Below, one piece after another: positions 1 through 12,200 of a stretch of 64,000 bases of DNA. Each line of letters opens with the position of its first letter. Position 1 is the stretch's first letter. The position numbers were made by a program, and so were the translations under genes. Source of the DNA: Incurvaria masculella (lineage: Eukaryota > Arthropoda > Insecta > Lepidoptera > Incurvariidae); contig OX335656.1 of NCBI GenBank assembly GCA_946894095.1, positions 7,331,001 to 7,395,000 of the forward strand, read 5' to 3'. Under the pieces are notes generated by a model. The model searched no databases, was not told where the DNA came from, and saw only the letters and a list, made by a program, of their open reading frames with translations.

Positions 1-2371
1 CAAGATCTTCTCCACCTGCACCCATCAACATCAAAATCATTCAGTCAAACTGTCCTTATTGGGACAACCCCATTTTTTCGTAATACAATTTTATAATGTA
101 TCGAATTTCTTCAATAGATTCACGTATTTTGACCGAAAGAAACGGAAAGGAAAGGAAACCCAAATGAAAAATAACCGGAAACAACATTTTACTAATTTTT
201 TTTTTTTACCTCTTTGTCATCAACATAGTTTCAGTTTCAGTTTCTTTATTTCCTCCATTAGATGTTTATTACACACTCGGATTCGTCTTTTTTTCCTGTC
301 GGTTCGATTAGGTACTTCTGGCGAAGAGCCGACAAGAAACTTCGTCAGGTTGGTCATTGTATTATTATTTTTTCCAGGAAACCTCCAAACTAGTTTACAG
401 TGAATGATTGATTACTACTACTCACAAAGAACATTATTAAAGGAAATTATATACATTGGTGAGGAGCAAACTCTTGACTACGATAATGTTATCTTATTCT
501 AAATTAATAAGAATTATGATCTAAATTATTCAGGTGTAAAAAGCCATCGTCATTTTTGCTACAAGGAAATATCAAATTAAATATAAGTTAGTAAATAAAC
601 GAATTCATACTACCTACATACCTACATAGCCAGATACAAATAGTAAAGCCAAAGAAATTTTATTACAAGTTTATACACACTTATACAGGCTTTTTCCCCG
701 ACCAGTTATACCAAACGGGCCACTCATTTGATATTAGTACAGTATGTATGTACGTACGTTCGTGTTTCATTGGAAAGTGTCTTTATAATGGTAACTATTC
801 TTCATATCTCCTATTCGGTTTAAGATGTATTCGTAAGAATCGAAGCATAGAACTAACTTTTTCGACGATGAACATATTTCATCTCTACACCCAATATTAT
901 AAAAGGTGGAAAATAGGTGCAATGAATACCTTCTCGTCGCTGAAGCGATTATTGGGGTCAAGCCTGTAGGTGGGCTGGTACGTGCGAGCCTGCTTCACAG
1001 GAAGAACTTTACTAGCGGGCGTCGACATCGCATCAGCTGCCTCACCAACAAGAAATCAATATGCGTGTTCCTTTCCTCTACTAGGACGGGCAGTGCCTGG
1101 TACCACTTGGTTCGGTTTTACGAAGTTTTATACAAAAGCAATCACAAATCGAGAAAGTAAAAAAGATTTAGTAAATGAACTTTTTTGTACTAAGCAAGTA
1201 CGTCGCTTTTCCAGGGACTGTGACATTTATGTTTAATCGACCGTGAAGCAAGAACACATTAATTAAAGAAAGTGCCTTGTAAAAACGACTACTTTAAGGC
1301 TGTCGTGAAGTCACCAGAAATCTATGATTTGAAAATTTTATGAAATGCATTCTTTGGCCAAGGAACAATTTTTCACGGCGACTGCCATTAAAATAGCAAA
1401 ATCGTCTTCTGGGCTCTAACGTTTCCCTACCCCTAAACGTTGTCAGACTTAAATACATTTTTTTATCACTTCAGAAAGCTTCATTCTGTGACCGTATGTT
1501 TTGAATTTTTTGTGAATATCCGTATTTTTCTCGATGGTAAAAACAGATAGCGTTTTTCCAATGATTATTAGCCAATATTTTCGAATCTAAAAGTTAAATT
1601 AAAAAATAGAACATACAGACATAGATTTCTATAACATATTTTAGAATCCAAAATTACAAAAGCCTAGCAAACAATTAAGAGCACGGGAACATTTATCGCC
1701 TGTAGTATCCGAAATTGATAGGGTAACGATTCTCTAAGAATATAGTGCAAGGCTGGAACCGCCTGCTACATATCCATAATTTGTGACTCTCCTACAGTCC
1801 CTCCTCAATATTTAAGATTATATAATATATATATCAATTTAACGCTTTACTCGCACGCAATACACGCGAATGGTATGTTTTGCTGGTTCGAGTCTAGCCT
1901 GGCTATATTAATTTTAAGTAAGTAGTTATTTTTACAGGGATCTTTGTTTAATGAATGTGTCCTTGCTTCACAGTCGATTATAAATACATATCACATTCTT
2001 TAAGATTAACAGTCGTATTCAGAGTTTTAATCTGAATAACATTATTTACCTAAAATAGTAATTTTCATTTCCTCAAGATTTTTTTCCTACAGCAGGCTGT
2101 AAATGTTTTCCCTATCAATGGTTTTTTTTTTCATTTGATAGCCCTCAGTCCTGCGCAAAATAAGCTATGTGAGACTATATGCATATTTTGTTGTGACATA
2201 TTTTATTTTAAATTCTATGGCGCCATCAGTGCCGCCACAGAACAGAAAATATAGTGCAACAGTGATCACAGAATTTTGAGTGCACTGCAGTTTTTTCGGA
2301 TTATTTTGATATTACTTTGATATCGCTGATGCTGATTGCGATCGTGTTGTAGGTACTATGGAAACGACTAA
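1..2371. other. Intergenic, no gene recognised
   Basis: AT-rich DNA with many stops in all frames; the short open frames here (all under 115 codons) show no recognisable domain. The only repeat recognised is a short LINE or SINE tail at 241-308, listed separately. No tRNA or convincing promoter was seen. The sequence could be distal 5' flank of FAN1 or part of a neighbouring gene's intron. Confidence 0.6.
241..308 (-). repeat. Short (GAAA)n-tailed retroposon end, copy 1
   Basis: On the minus strand this reads AATCGAACCGACAGG, an A-run, then GACGAATCCGAGTGTG and an end in GGAAATAAAGAAA. The same ~70-bp sequence, with a longer (AAAG)n tail, lies at 9358-9444 inside a SINE, which proves it is mobile. 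It looks like the 3' end of a LINE or a tiny SINE; GGTTCGA on the plus strand resembles a tRNA B box, but no full tRNA head is visible. Confidence 0.6.
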
Positions 2372-3098
2372 GGCCGGAGTGCACGACGCTTCGTAAAATG
2401 TTATCCGTTACTGATTACATTTGACGATGATGTGACGGCTAATCGCCCATCATATGAAATTGCGTTGCACGTAACATATTTTCGTCAAAGTTAGCTTGCC
2501 AGGAGTCAGACCACAAATAGTCCCTCGATACAATCGGAAAAAATGTTTGCTGTATGGCAACTCTTAGCACCGCCTGAGCTAACATAGTACTGCCCTTCTC
2601 TCACAGTACATAAACAGAAAGGGACAGGCACAATTGAAGCACCATCTAGCGTCAACCATTCGTACTAACAAACAAAACAGTTGCTCCTGGAGCCGCGGGG
2701 TGGCGCTACTAGCGCCCAATATGTCGGCTTGCTATCAGCTGTTGGTAGCACCACAGATTACATAGATTTGGCGCCGAAATTTTTAATCTGTGGAGCCGAG
2801 TGCCAGGCTAATAATTATGAAAAACAAAGCATTGCATTCCATTAATGGCGACGTTTTCCTATTATTTAAGGTCCAATTAGACTACAATAATATAAAAATA
2901 GTAAATTTTGATACTTTGAATTATAATTTGATCGTGATTTTGACGGTGATCAATGGGTCCGGAGTGTTTACGATTAGCGGTTAACATCAGCGGTCAACGT
3001 AATGTTTAAGTTTCGTGCAACGCAAAATTTGCCTGATCAGTCCTTAATCATACGTTGACGGTGATGTTGACGAGCAAGACGGTACGTGCAACCGGGGC
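2372..3098 (+). mobile_element. PIF/Harbinger-like non-autonomous DNA transposon, copy 1
   Basis: A 727-bp element flanked by TAA on both sides (2369-2371 and 3099-3101). Its ends are GGCCGGAGTGCACG and, on the reverse strand, GCCCCGGTTGCACG, which form imperfect terminal inverted repeats. A second, shorter copy of 575 bp lies inverted at 17697-18271. A 3-bp TAA duplication suits the PIF/Harbinger superfamily; no transposase is encoded. The longer length comes mainly from an extra AT-rich part near the right end. The right end is only 107 bp upstream of the FAN1 start codon. Confidence 0.7.
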
Positions 3099-3101
3099 TA
3101 A

Positions 3102-3205
3102 GTTGCGTAATTTGTGTTCGACGCACAGTCTGTATACCGCATGTTTTATTTCGAATCCCTAAACCACCCCCGTTCTCTGGTTAGAAGTGTGTGGAGTAGA
3201 ATAGA
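3102..3205 (+). promoter_or_regulatory. FAN1 proximal 5' flank and 5' UTR
   Basis: Only about 100 bp separate the transposon at 2372-3098 from the FAN1 ATG, so the transcription start lies either here or inside the element. No TATA box is obvious. The ATG context is AGAATGG with A at -3. The exact transcription start cannot be set from sequence. Confidence 0.35.
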
Positions 3206-6200
3206 ATGGCGCAACAGTCCGAGATCACAAAGTTCTTCCATGTAAAGACTAAAATGTCACAAAAAGATAGCAATGGGCGCAGCAAGCGTATCGCTGTTCG
3301 CCCCATGACTGAGCTGTGTAAAACTCCTGAAAAGTTAAGACGATCCGCAGATCGCGCACAAACACCAAAGCCGACTCCCAGTACTCGTCACAATGACACT
3401 ATTTCGCTTTTGACGAGCGATGAAGATCAAGAAAATTCAATTGAACACTCGAGTAACCTTTCCGCTGCCTTTACTCCCAATAAAGTTTCCCAACCTATAG
3501 CTCACCCAGGCAGCAGTGCCGGTTCGCCTTCTAAGAAAAGTTTTTATTCTCCTACCAAGAAGCGCAGTGTTAAGCGCAGTCCTAAAAAGCGGGAATTTAA
3601 TTCCCCCTCAGTTACTCCAAAGAAGCTGTTTTGTGATGACGACGATCTATATACGAAAGCTTGCCAAGGACAGGACGACAAGACCAAGTTTTTGCTATAC
3701 ATTGCCCACCAATATCTGAAGGTGGGTACACTTATTTATTTATTTATATATATATATATGTTTATTGCACTAAAAATTCGGACAAAACTTACAACTTAAT
3801 GCCAGCGGCATTCTCTACCAGTCTACCTTTGGGTATCGTGAGCAGTAGTGTGAGTAGCAATTATAGAAGTAGAATACGTTTTTGCATTGTTTTCAAAATT
3901 TCTGCTTCTTAGTGACAATGCATAGTTTGCAAAGTTACTGCTTTGTGATGATTCTGAATCATGCTGATTTGTTTCAATGAATGAAATCCGAAGCCTCTAG
4001 CCACCTCTGATTCTAACCTGCCTGTAACCATCATGCTGTTTTGTGTTTACAGCTGCGATTTATATCCCGACGATGCCTACGGGTTTTCCAACTTTTACCA
4101 AGGCTGCAAAAACCATGGCAGTCAGCTAGGTTCTTCCTCGTACCATGTTTAAAAGAGTCGTATTCACTACATAAAAAAATCACAATGTATAATAGTAGTT
4201 TTGTGCAAAACATCGCAGATCTATCAATTTTTGACGTAACTTAGTGTAGTTTGACTACTAAAAAGTTTAAATAAATGAATTGAAAAGAAAATCAAAACCA
4301 CGCATACCGTGTAAAATCCACAATGTATAGAATAATTTTATACATTGTGCATGAAGAAAGTTTAAAAATAAAATTAACTCTTTTCATCATGCAGAACTTA
4401 TCAAAATCACGTTTCAAATTCACAAAAAAATAAAACCATGCAGTACGTATAAAATGACATATAGCACTGCATAAAGCGCTCTAAGTGCATACATTTAAAG
4501 ATGATATTACTACGGATCCGTATTTGTTACAAAGTTAAAAATTGCCACAAACCTCAGTGGCCCAGTGGCGCGACACTTCGGCGATCGCTCTCCGAAGTTA
4601 AGCAACGCTGGGTCCGGTCTGGTCTTGGATGGGTGATCATTCGACCGTTGAGAGAGGCTGGCCGTGGTTCGGATTCCACGTTAAACTGTAGGTCCCCTTC
4701 CTTACTTACTAGGTGCTAGGGTTAATCCCGCCCGGGTTGGTACCACCGCATTGGATGAACGATGGTCGAAGCGGCAATGAAAATTGTCCGTGTTTTCCAT
4801 CCAGTTCAATGTAGCCATGCAATATAAGGAAGTTCCTGGCATGGCACCTAGGTCCCATGTGGTGTGTTGGGCTAATACCATGACAGAAGGTGTGGTATTA
4901 GCCATCCATGTCCAAACACATAAAAAAAACCTAACCTAACAATAAATCCATCCATAAATGTTCGAGAGGATCGGTAGGTTCTTTGAGGTATTTTGAGACT
5001 GTCACTGTCAGACTGTGACTGATCAGAGCCTGTTCCTTGTTGAGCAATGGTAGAAAGGGGACCGAGACAGATGAAGACCCTACGTCCCTACGGAGTTGGA
5101 GGGTCTCTAAATTCTTAGATAAATACGTTCAAGGATCCCTTGTCTTTGGTTTATACCCTTCTGTGTTTATTGGCATTTAAGAACTTTAATTTAACCAACA
5201 AATGTCAGCCTTTACAAGTGCTGATTTCCACTTTGTTGTGATTTGGTTACTTCTATTGATTGATTGTTCCAACAGGATGAGAGCCAGGCGTACCTGCTGG
5301 GCGTGGAGGCAGGTTGCCTGCTGCAGCGATACCTAAGAGCCAGTACCTTAGCTGCACGCATCGTCTGCCGCCTGTACTGGTGGAAGCAGCGCTGGTACCG
5401 CGATTCCAAACTGCTAAAAATAGTAGACACCAATAAGGACTCTGTTGCGCTTAAAAACATGTTCTGTCAGCTGCTCGAAGAGGGTTTTATTGTAGAAGGT
5501 ATGTACCACCAATAATGCTTACCACAGCGCTATTCTCATAATTAGCTTTGTAGACGTTTCTTAGAGAAATGAAAAACAGAAACATATTTTGATGAACAAC
5601 ATTTATATATATATTGTTTATGTTTTGTCTGTAACTTGGCGATCTGTGTAAACACATTGAGCCATTCAAATAAGCTGTGGTTTTGTTAGCCGGAGGGACT
5701 CTTCGTAGTCCCTTTTTATTTGCTGGGCGGGGATAGCTAGTATCTAATTTTTTTTTTTTTTTATCCTGCTTACCTCAGCAATCTGACATTTAGCTGTTCC
5801 TTTGTCTGAGCTATGTCTGGTTATTTAGATCTTTAAGCAGGGAGAGTTGTCCATTGACCACTCTCATATTCTTTGGCGAATCGTTTCATGAGATTTGGAA
5901 CGCTATTCATTCTCAGTCTTGTGTAAATGGTACTTCCAGAACCGGTTAGTGTAGCAGCCAAAGCATTCACATGTTTTGTTATTAGGGTTCCGTACCCAAA
6001 GGGTGAAAACGGAACCCTATTACTAAGCCTCCGCTGTCCGTCCGTCCGTCCGTCCGTCCGTCCGTCCGTCCGTCCGTCCGTCCGTCCGTCCGTCCGTCCG
6101 TCCGTCCGTCCGTCCGTCCGTCCGTCCGTCCGTCCGTCCGTCTGTCCGTCTGTCCGTCTGTCACAGGTCTGTATCTCAGTAACCGTAACAGGTAGACAGC

Positions 6201-9200
6201 TGAAATTTTTACCGAGTGTGTATTTATTTTGCCGTTATAACAACAAATAGGTAAGATTAAAAAATAATTAAAATTAAAGGGGGCTCCTCTACAACAAACG
6301 AGATTTTTTTGGATTTTTTTCTGACGATGGTGCGGAACCCTTCGTGTGCGAGTCCGACTCGCACTTGGCCGGTTTTTGTTGGTAGTTTAAGCTTCGGGCA
6401 GCGATTTCTTGTTTCACAGTGTTGAGCCTCAGGTCGTGTAGAATGTATTTATTGTGGATGCATTTTGGTATGTTGAACATAGATCTAATAGCTTCAGTCT
6501 GAAACCTTTCCAGGATTTCTATGTTGCTATTACTTGCTGTTCCCCAGAGTTCTATTCCATATGTCCAAACTGGTTTTAGAATTGTTTTGGAAACTGCTAT
6601 TTTGCCTTCATTGGGTAACTGAGACTTTTTACCAATCAACCAATACATAGATCGAAGTTTTGCATCCAGGGCTTTTCTTTTGCTCCAGATATGTTTCTGC
6701 CAGGTCAGCCTCCTATCCAGATGCATGCCTAGGTTTTTTTTTTTATGTGACTGGACATGGATGGCTAATACCACACTTTCTGTCATGGTATTAGCCCAAC
6801 ACACCACATGGGAACTAGGTGCCATGCCAGGACCTTCCTTATATTGCACGGCTACATTGAACTGGACGGAAAACACGGACAATTTCCATTGCCGCTTCGA
6901 CCATCGTTCATCCAATGCGATGGTACCAACCCGGGCGGGATTTACCCTACCACCTAGTAAGTAAGGCAGGGGACCTACAGTTTAACGTGGAATCCGAACC
7001 ACGGCCAGCCTCTCTCTATTTTGCCGAAACGTCATGTGGAATTTGTTCTCCGTTCAGTGTGATTAAGTCGGTCTAATAAATAATGCAGTTCTTTTATGGT
7101 ATTAACCCACAAATATAGAGACATAATATAGTGTGATAAAAAAATATTTTCAGGAAACATGCAAAACATGGAGCTAGAAGATTACACAAATGGTTTGTTG
7201 ACAATGGAAGAATTGAAAAAAATTTGCAAGTTTCTCAAAATAAAGAATCAATCCAAAAAAGATTGTATCGCGCAGCTTCAGGCATACTGCAAAAGTTCCA
7301 ACAACATTGCAACATATTTCACCACACATCAAAGAAACAATACTGCAAACAACAAGGCGAGAGTTCTGGAACTGTAAGTATTAAAGTAATTTTTCTACAG
7401 CTATAGAAATATAATGCATATAAATGCTAATATAGTGAAATGAATACAGTGCTACTGGATTTTGTCTTTGGGAGTTTGCACTCCAGTGAGTAATTCGTAT
7501 TTCATTCATATTTTCAATTATCAGACTTCAACTACATCATTTTCTTTTGCAGCGCCTTTAGTTGTGTTTAATCTCCGTTCATTTGCGAGTCGATTTTGGT
7601 GCATTTGAATACTTTGAAACTCCATAATAATAATGTGTAGTTATGTTTTAATTTTTACTTTGAAATATTGAGGAAAAGTTAATAAATTTGATCAACAAAG
7701 AATTAGTGAGTCACCCCTTATTTACCATAAACAATGGGTTTTTGTCGGGTTTTTTTACTCCCGTTCACTTAACATTCTATGAATGCACAGGTCACCATGC
7801 TTTGTTTAAAGAGAACTAGAGAAATCATAAAGATTAAAAAAAAAAACATTTCACATTCCTTGAGCGCGACTCCAATGTACTGATAACGATTTAGGAAGTT
7901 ATCTCATTGGGCAGATGTGTTCTTTCTCCCTCTATCTCACGGTATTGGTACTTGAGCCTTCTTACTACCACACTTTGTTCGTTTTTAAGCACAGCGCGCT
8001 ATGCTAGGTCTATGGGCACAGCAGTTTTCAATTTATTTTTAATTTACTTTTGTATAGATAGAGAACGTCGTTTTTGGATGATAAATGAAGGCTCGATTGT
8101 TTAGATTGAGTGAGGCGGCGGGCCGGTGCTACAAGCTGAGCGAGCGGTGTCGGGAAGTACTGAACTGCCTGCACCTGCTCTCCTACCTGGGCATAGACCC
8201 AGATGTACTGCGCAACAAGCAACTGGAGCTGCTGCTGATCAACGTGAAGACCAAGCAGGAGACGTTCCCTATCGATCCTGAATTGGTCGATAAACCGACA
8301 CTAGTATTTCCTACCCATGAAAGTTTTGAAAGGTAATTATGGCAGAAAACATATAAAGGAAGTATTGTTTTGAATATTTTTATGCCATTTGATTATGATG
8401 ATTATTGCATTTCAAGTAGTTTTTGATATTCCTTTGACAACTTCATTTTAAGGTCTATTCAATCAGGTATTTTGTTTCCTTCTGCAGGCCTAATCCTAGA
8501 ATTCCGTAATAAGTATCCTGAGTCTCGAAAACCGCTTTTATAGAGGTTTTCAAAGCGATTTTCATGACGAAAAGATTCCAGAGCATAGTATTTTATTTGT
8601 ATTGATAATTTTTTATTTCATTAGTTTTTCGTCAAAAAAATTTGTTTTATAATATAATGTATTTCATGCTTTAGTTACGTGGTGGCTCACAACATGTACC
8701 AGAACTTCCTGTTGACAACGGACTCCGCTAAGAAGATCAGCATTGTGAAGCAAGCTCATATCCTATTCAATGACCTTCCTATTGAACAGTATGTCATATT
8801 TTCTATGTATTCATATTGTGAATGAATGAATGAATCAATTATTTATTGTGCAATATGGAAAACAAATACAATTAAAAGAACAATTCAAAACAACAATAAA
8901 ATCGCACTAATGCGAACCTTTCCTGTTGTGTATTGGGAAAGTCATATTAATGAGGAAGAATACTTTTCCCTGCGTGCCCTGCAAATTATGTACTTTTCAA
9001 AGATATTCAAAAATTTAATCCACCATTTTATAAAGATCGGTTGCAGAACTTTAATTGTTTATTTATCTAGTTATTCTCGGAAAAGTTTATTAATAAAAGT
9101 GATGTTGACCTTCATTTATTCAAAATATACGATTATTTTAGCTCCAGCTCAAGACAATCTGACAGGGCCTCTTCGTCACCTCAAAAGTCGCCAGGTTTTT

Positions 9201-12200
9201 TTTTTTTATGTGACTGGACATGGATGGCTAATACCACACCTTCTGTCATGGTATTAGCCCAACACACCACATGGGAACTAGGTGCCATGCCAGGACCTTC
9301 CTTATATTGCACGGCTACATTGAACTGGATGGAAAACACGGACAATTTTCATTGCCGGATTCGAACCGACAGGAAAAAAAAAAAGACGAATCCGAGTGTG
9401 TAATATACATCTAATGGAGGAAATAAAGAAAGAAAGAAAGAAAGACCATCGTTCATCCAATGCGATGGTACCAACCCGGGCGGGATAAACCCTACCACCT
9501 AGTAAGTAAGGAAGGGGACCTTAAGTTTAACGTGGAATCCGAACCACGGCCAGACTCTCTCAACGGTCGAATGGTCACCCATCCAAGACCAGACCGGACC
9601 CAGCGTTGCTTAACTTCGGAGAGCGATCGCCGAAGTGTCGCGCCACTGGGCCATTGAGGCTGACTGAAGAGGATGCTCTTAGTGTTAACAAAGTGTTGAA
9701 CTGCGCAGGTATCGGTCCCTGCCGCCCTGGCTTCGGCACTACACGCCCGCGTACCTGTACGTGAGGATAATCGAGGAGGGTCTGCCGGAGCTGAAGAAGG
9801 GCAAGGAGAGGGCGTCGTGCGCGCTCGCGGCGGACATGCTGAGCGCGCTGCTGGCGCAGGACCTGTTCCGGCAGCACCGGCGCGCCGCCTGGTATAACGA
9901 GAGGGCGCTGTTACTACAGAACTACCTCCATCTACCGGACCAGGTGAGCGTCACCAGTAAGGGTTATCAAGTGAGGAAGGACGTGAGCGGCGACCGAAAC
10001 TCATCCGGCGTCATGGCGACAGGCACGCCGCCTGATACGACGATAGGGTGCTCCTACTGCAAAACTACCTCCATCTACCGGACTAGGTGAGCGTCACCAG
10101 TAAGGGTTATCAAGTAAGGAAGGATGGGAGCGGCGACCGAAACTCTTCCGGCATCATGGCGACAGGCACGCCGCCTGGTACGACGATAGGGTCTACTGCA
10201 GAACTACCTCCATCTACCAGACCAGGTGAGCGTCACCAGTAAGGGTTATCAAGTGAGGAAGGACGGGAGCGGCGACCGAAACTCATCCGGCGTCATGGCG
10301 ACAGGCACGCCGCCTGATACGACGATAGGGTGCTCCTACTGCAGACCTACCTCCATCTACCGGACCAGGTGAGCGTCACCAGTAAGGGTTATCAAGTGAG
10401 GAAGGACGGGAGCGGCGACCGAAACTCATCCGGCGTCATGGCGACAGGCACGCCGCCTGATACGACGATAGGGTGCTCCTACTGCAAAACTACCTCCATC
10501 TACCGGACTAGGTGAGCGTCACCAGTAAGGGTTATCAAGTAAGGAAGGATGGGAGCGGCGACCGAAACTCTTCCGGCATCATGGCGACAGGCACGCCGCC
10601 TGGTACGACGATAGGGTCTACTGCAGAACTACCTCCATCTACCGGACCAGGTGAGCGTCACCAGTAAGGGTTATCAAGTGAGGAAGGACGGGAGCGGCGA
10701 CCGAAACTCATCCGGCGTCATGGCGACAGGCACGCCGCCTGATACGACGATAGGGTGCTCCTACTGCAGAACTACCTCCATCTACCGGACCAGGTGAATG
10801 TCACCAGCAAGGGTCATTGAATAAGGAAGGACGGGAGCGGCGACCAAAACTCATCCGGCATCATGGCGACAGGCACGCCGCCTAGGTACGACGAGAGGGC
10901 GCTCCTACTGCAGACCTACCTCCATCTACCAGACCAGGTGAACGTCACCAGTAAGGGTCTTCGAGAAAGGAAGGACGGGAGCTGCGACCGAAACTCATCC
11001 GTATAGCGGATGTGGCATTGATGTGTGTGGAATTCCACTTCTTTTTTTGGGTTCTTCTATAGAATCAATGGTGTTGTTATCGTTGGTTGGTCCCGGTTCC
11101 AGGTTGACAAAGAATGTTGATAAAGGAGTTTTCGTAGGCCCAAATTTAGCATTTCTGATTTCACCGTGCTTTCGTTCGCTTCTTTGGTTGCTTCAACTGG
11201 AGTGGTTGGATGTAGGTTTCTGATAACAATCCTGTATGGTATTTCGTCTTTTCTTGTAAATGTTTCACCTGTTTTCAGACAAGTTGCATCCGTTTTATGC
11301 AAGCGTCTATACTGTTGCAAGTAATCCTGTGTAGCTGTATAGCTGTTTCAGTGACAATTTTGTATGTGTAATCAGATTGATCTAGGACTGTTTTTATTAG
11401 CTCCACGAATGACAATATCACCATCCAACTACAGTCCAATACACGTATCGCAACTCTGAAAGAGAAAGTGGTGCATTAACGGGGCGTGGATTGAACCCTT
11501 TACCTCTGGGACGAGAAGCAAGGTCCCGCGCCCCTCGGTTGCGAGCTCACGTTTTCTTGATCCCTTCGATTAGCGTAAAGTCACTCGCAGGCGGCCGCCG
11601 TGCTGCTGGAGGCGCTCTCGTCGGAGCTGCCGGAGGAGGCGAAAGACCAGCTGCGGCCGCGCGCCAAGAAGCTCGGCGCGCAGAAGAACATCGCGCTCGA
11701 CGAGAAGCTGCGCGCGGTGCTGCTCGCGCACGGCACCAAGGACTACATCCTCGAGAGCAGCCTGCCCGCCACGCACTTCTACAGGCAGCAGATGGAGTAA
11801 GTCAAGATGACTTTCTGCCTATAGCCTCTCTATAGTCAATGCCGAAGGGACGAAGAATAGATGGCGCAACTGCATCGATACATGTTTACGGCTATGAAAA
11901 TAGGATGGTTCCACTTTCGTACTTATAATTTTCGAAATTGCCATTACATGGCGCTGTTCAAACCTAATACCTATTATTTTACAAATCAAATTTCAATACA
12001 ATTTTGTTTCAAAGTTGGAAAATATAAAATTCTGAATCTATACACACGTTTTTTATAATTATCAATCTATGCTTTAAGAAGAAAGAGGCAACCACCAGTT
12101 CTAGTTCATCGGTTATAGCATTTAGGGTAGCATTCATTCATAATAGCGTTTTTATTGTTTGTATCCTTATCCTTATAAGAACTGGATTTAGAGAGATCTT

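Noticed and set aside
3722..3799. Extension of FAN1 exon 1 to the stop at 3799
   Set aside because: The extra residues come from the AT simple repeat; the GT donor at 3722 joins in phase to the family-like exon at 5276.
4580..4647. 5S rRNA gene
   Set aside because: Only the promoter part of 5S is recognisable and it is joined to a SINE body with an A-tail; the 5' part of 5S is lacking.
5927..6250. Open frames encoding repeated SVRP or DGRT residues
   Set aside because: They are translations of the (TCCG)n microsatellite and have no other support.
6680..6964. 94-codon plus-strand frame; similar frames at 4702-4905, 30893-31075 and 52971-53153
   Set aside because: All lie within SINE bodies and share the same residues because the SINE is repeated.
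9881..11000. Regularly spaced repeats as a possible CRISPR-like array
   Set aside because: Units of ~142 bp are contiguous without unique spacers and derive from an exon-intron border in a eukaryotic gene.
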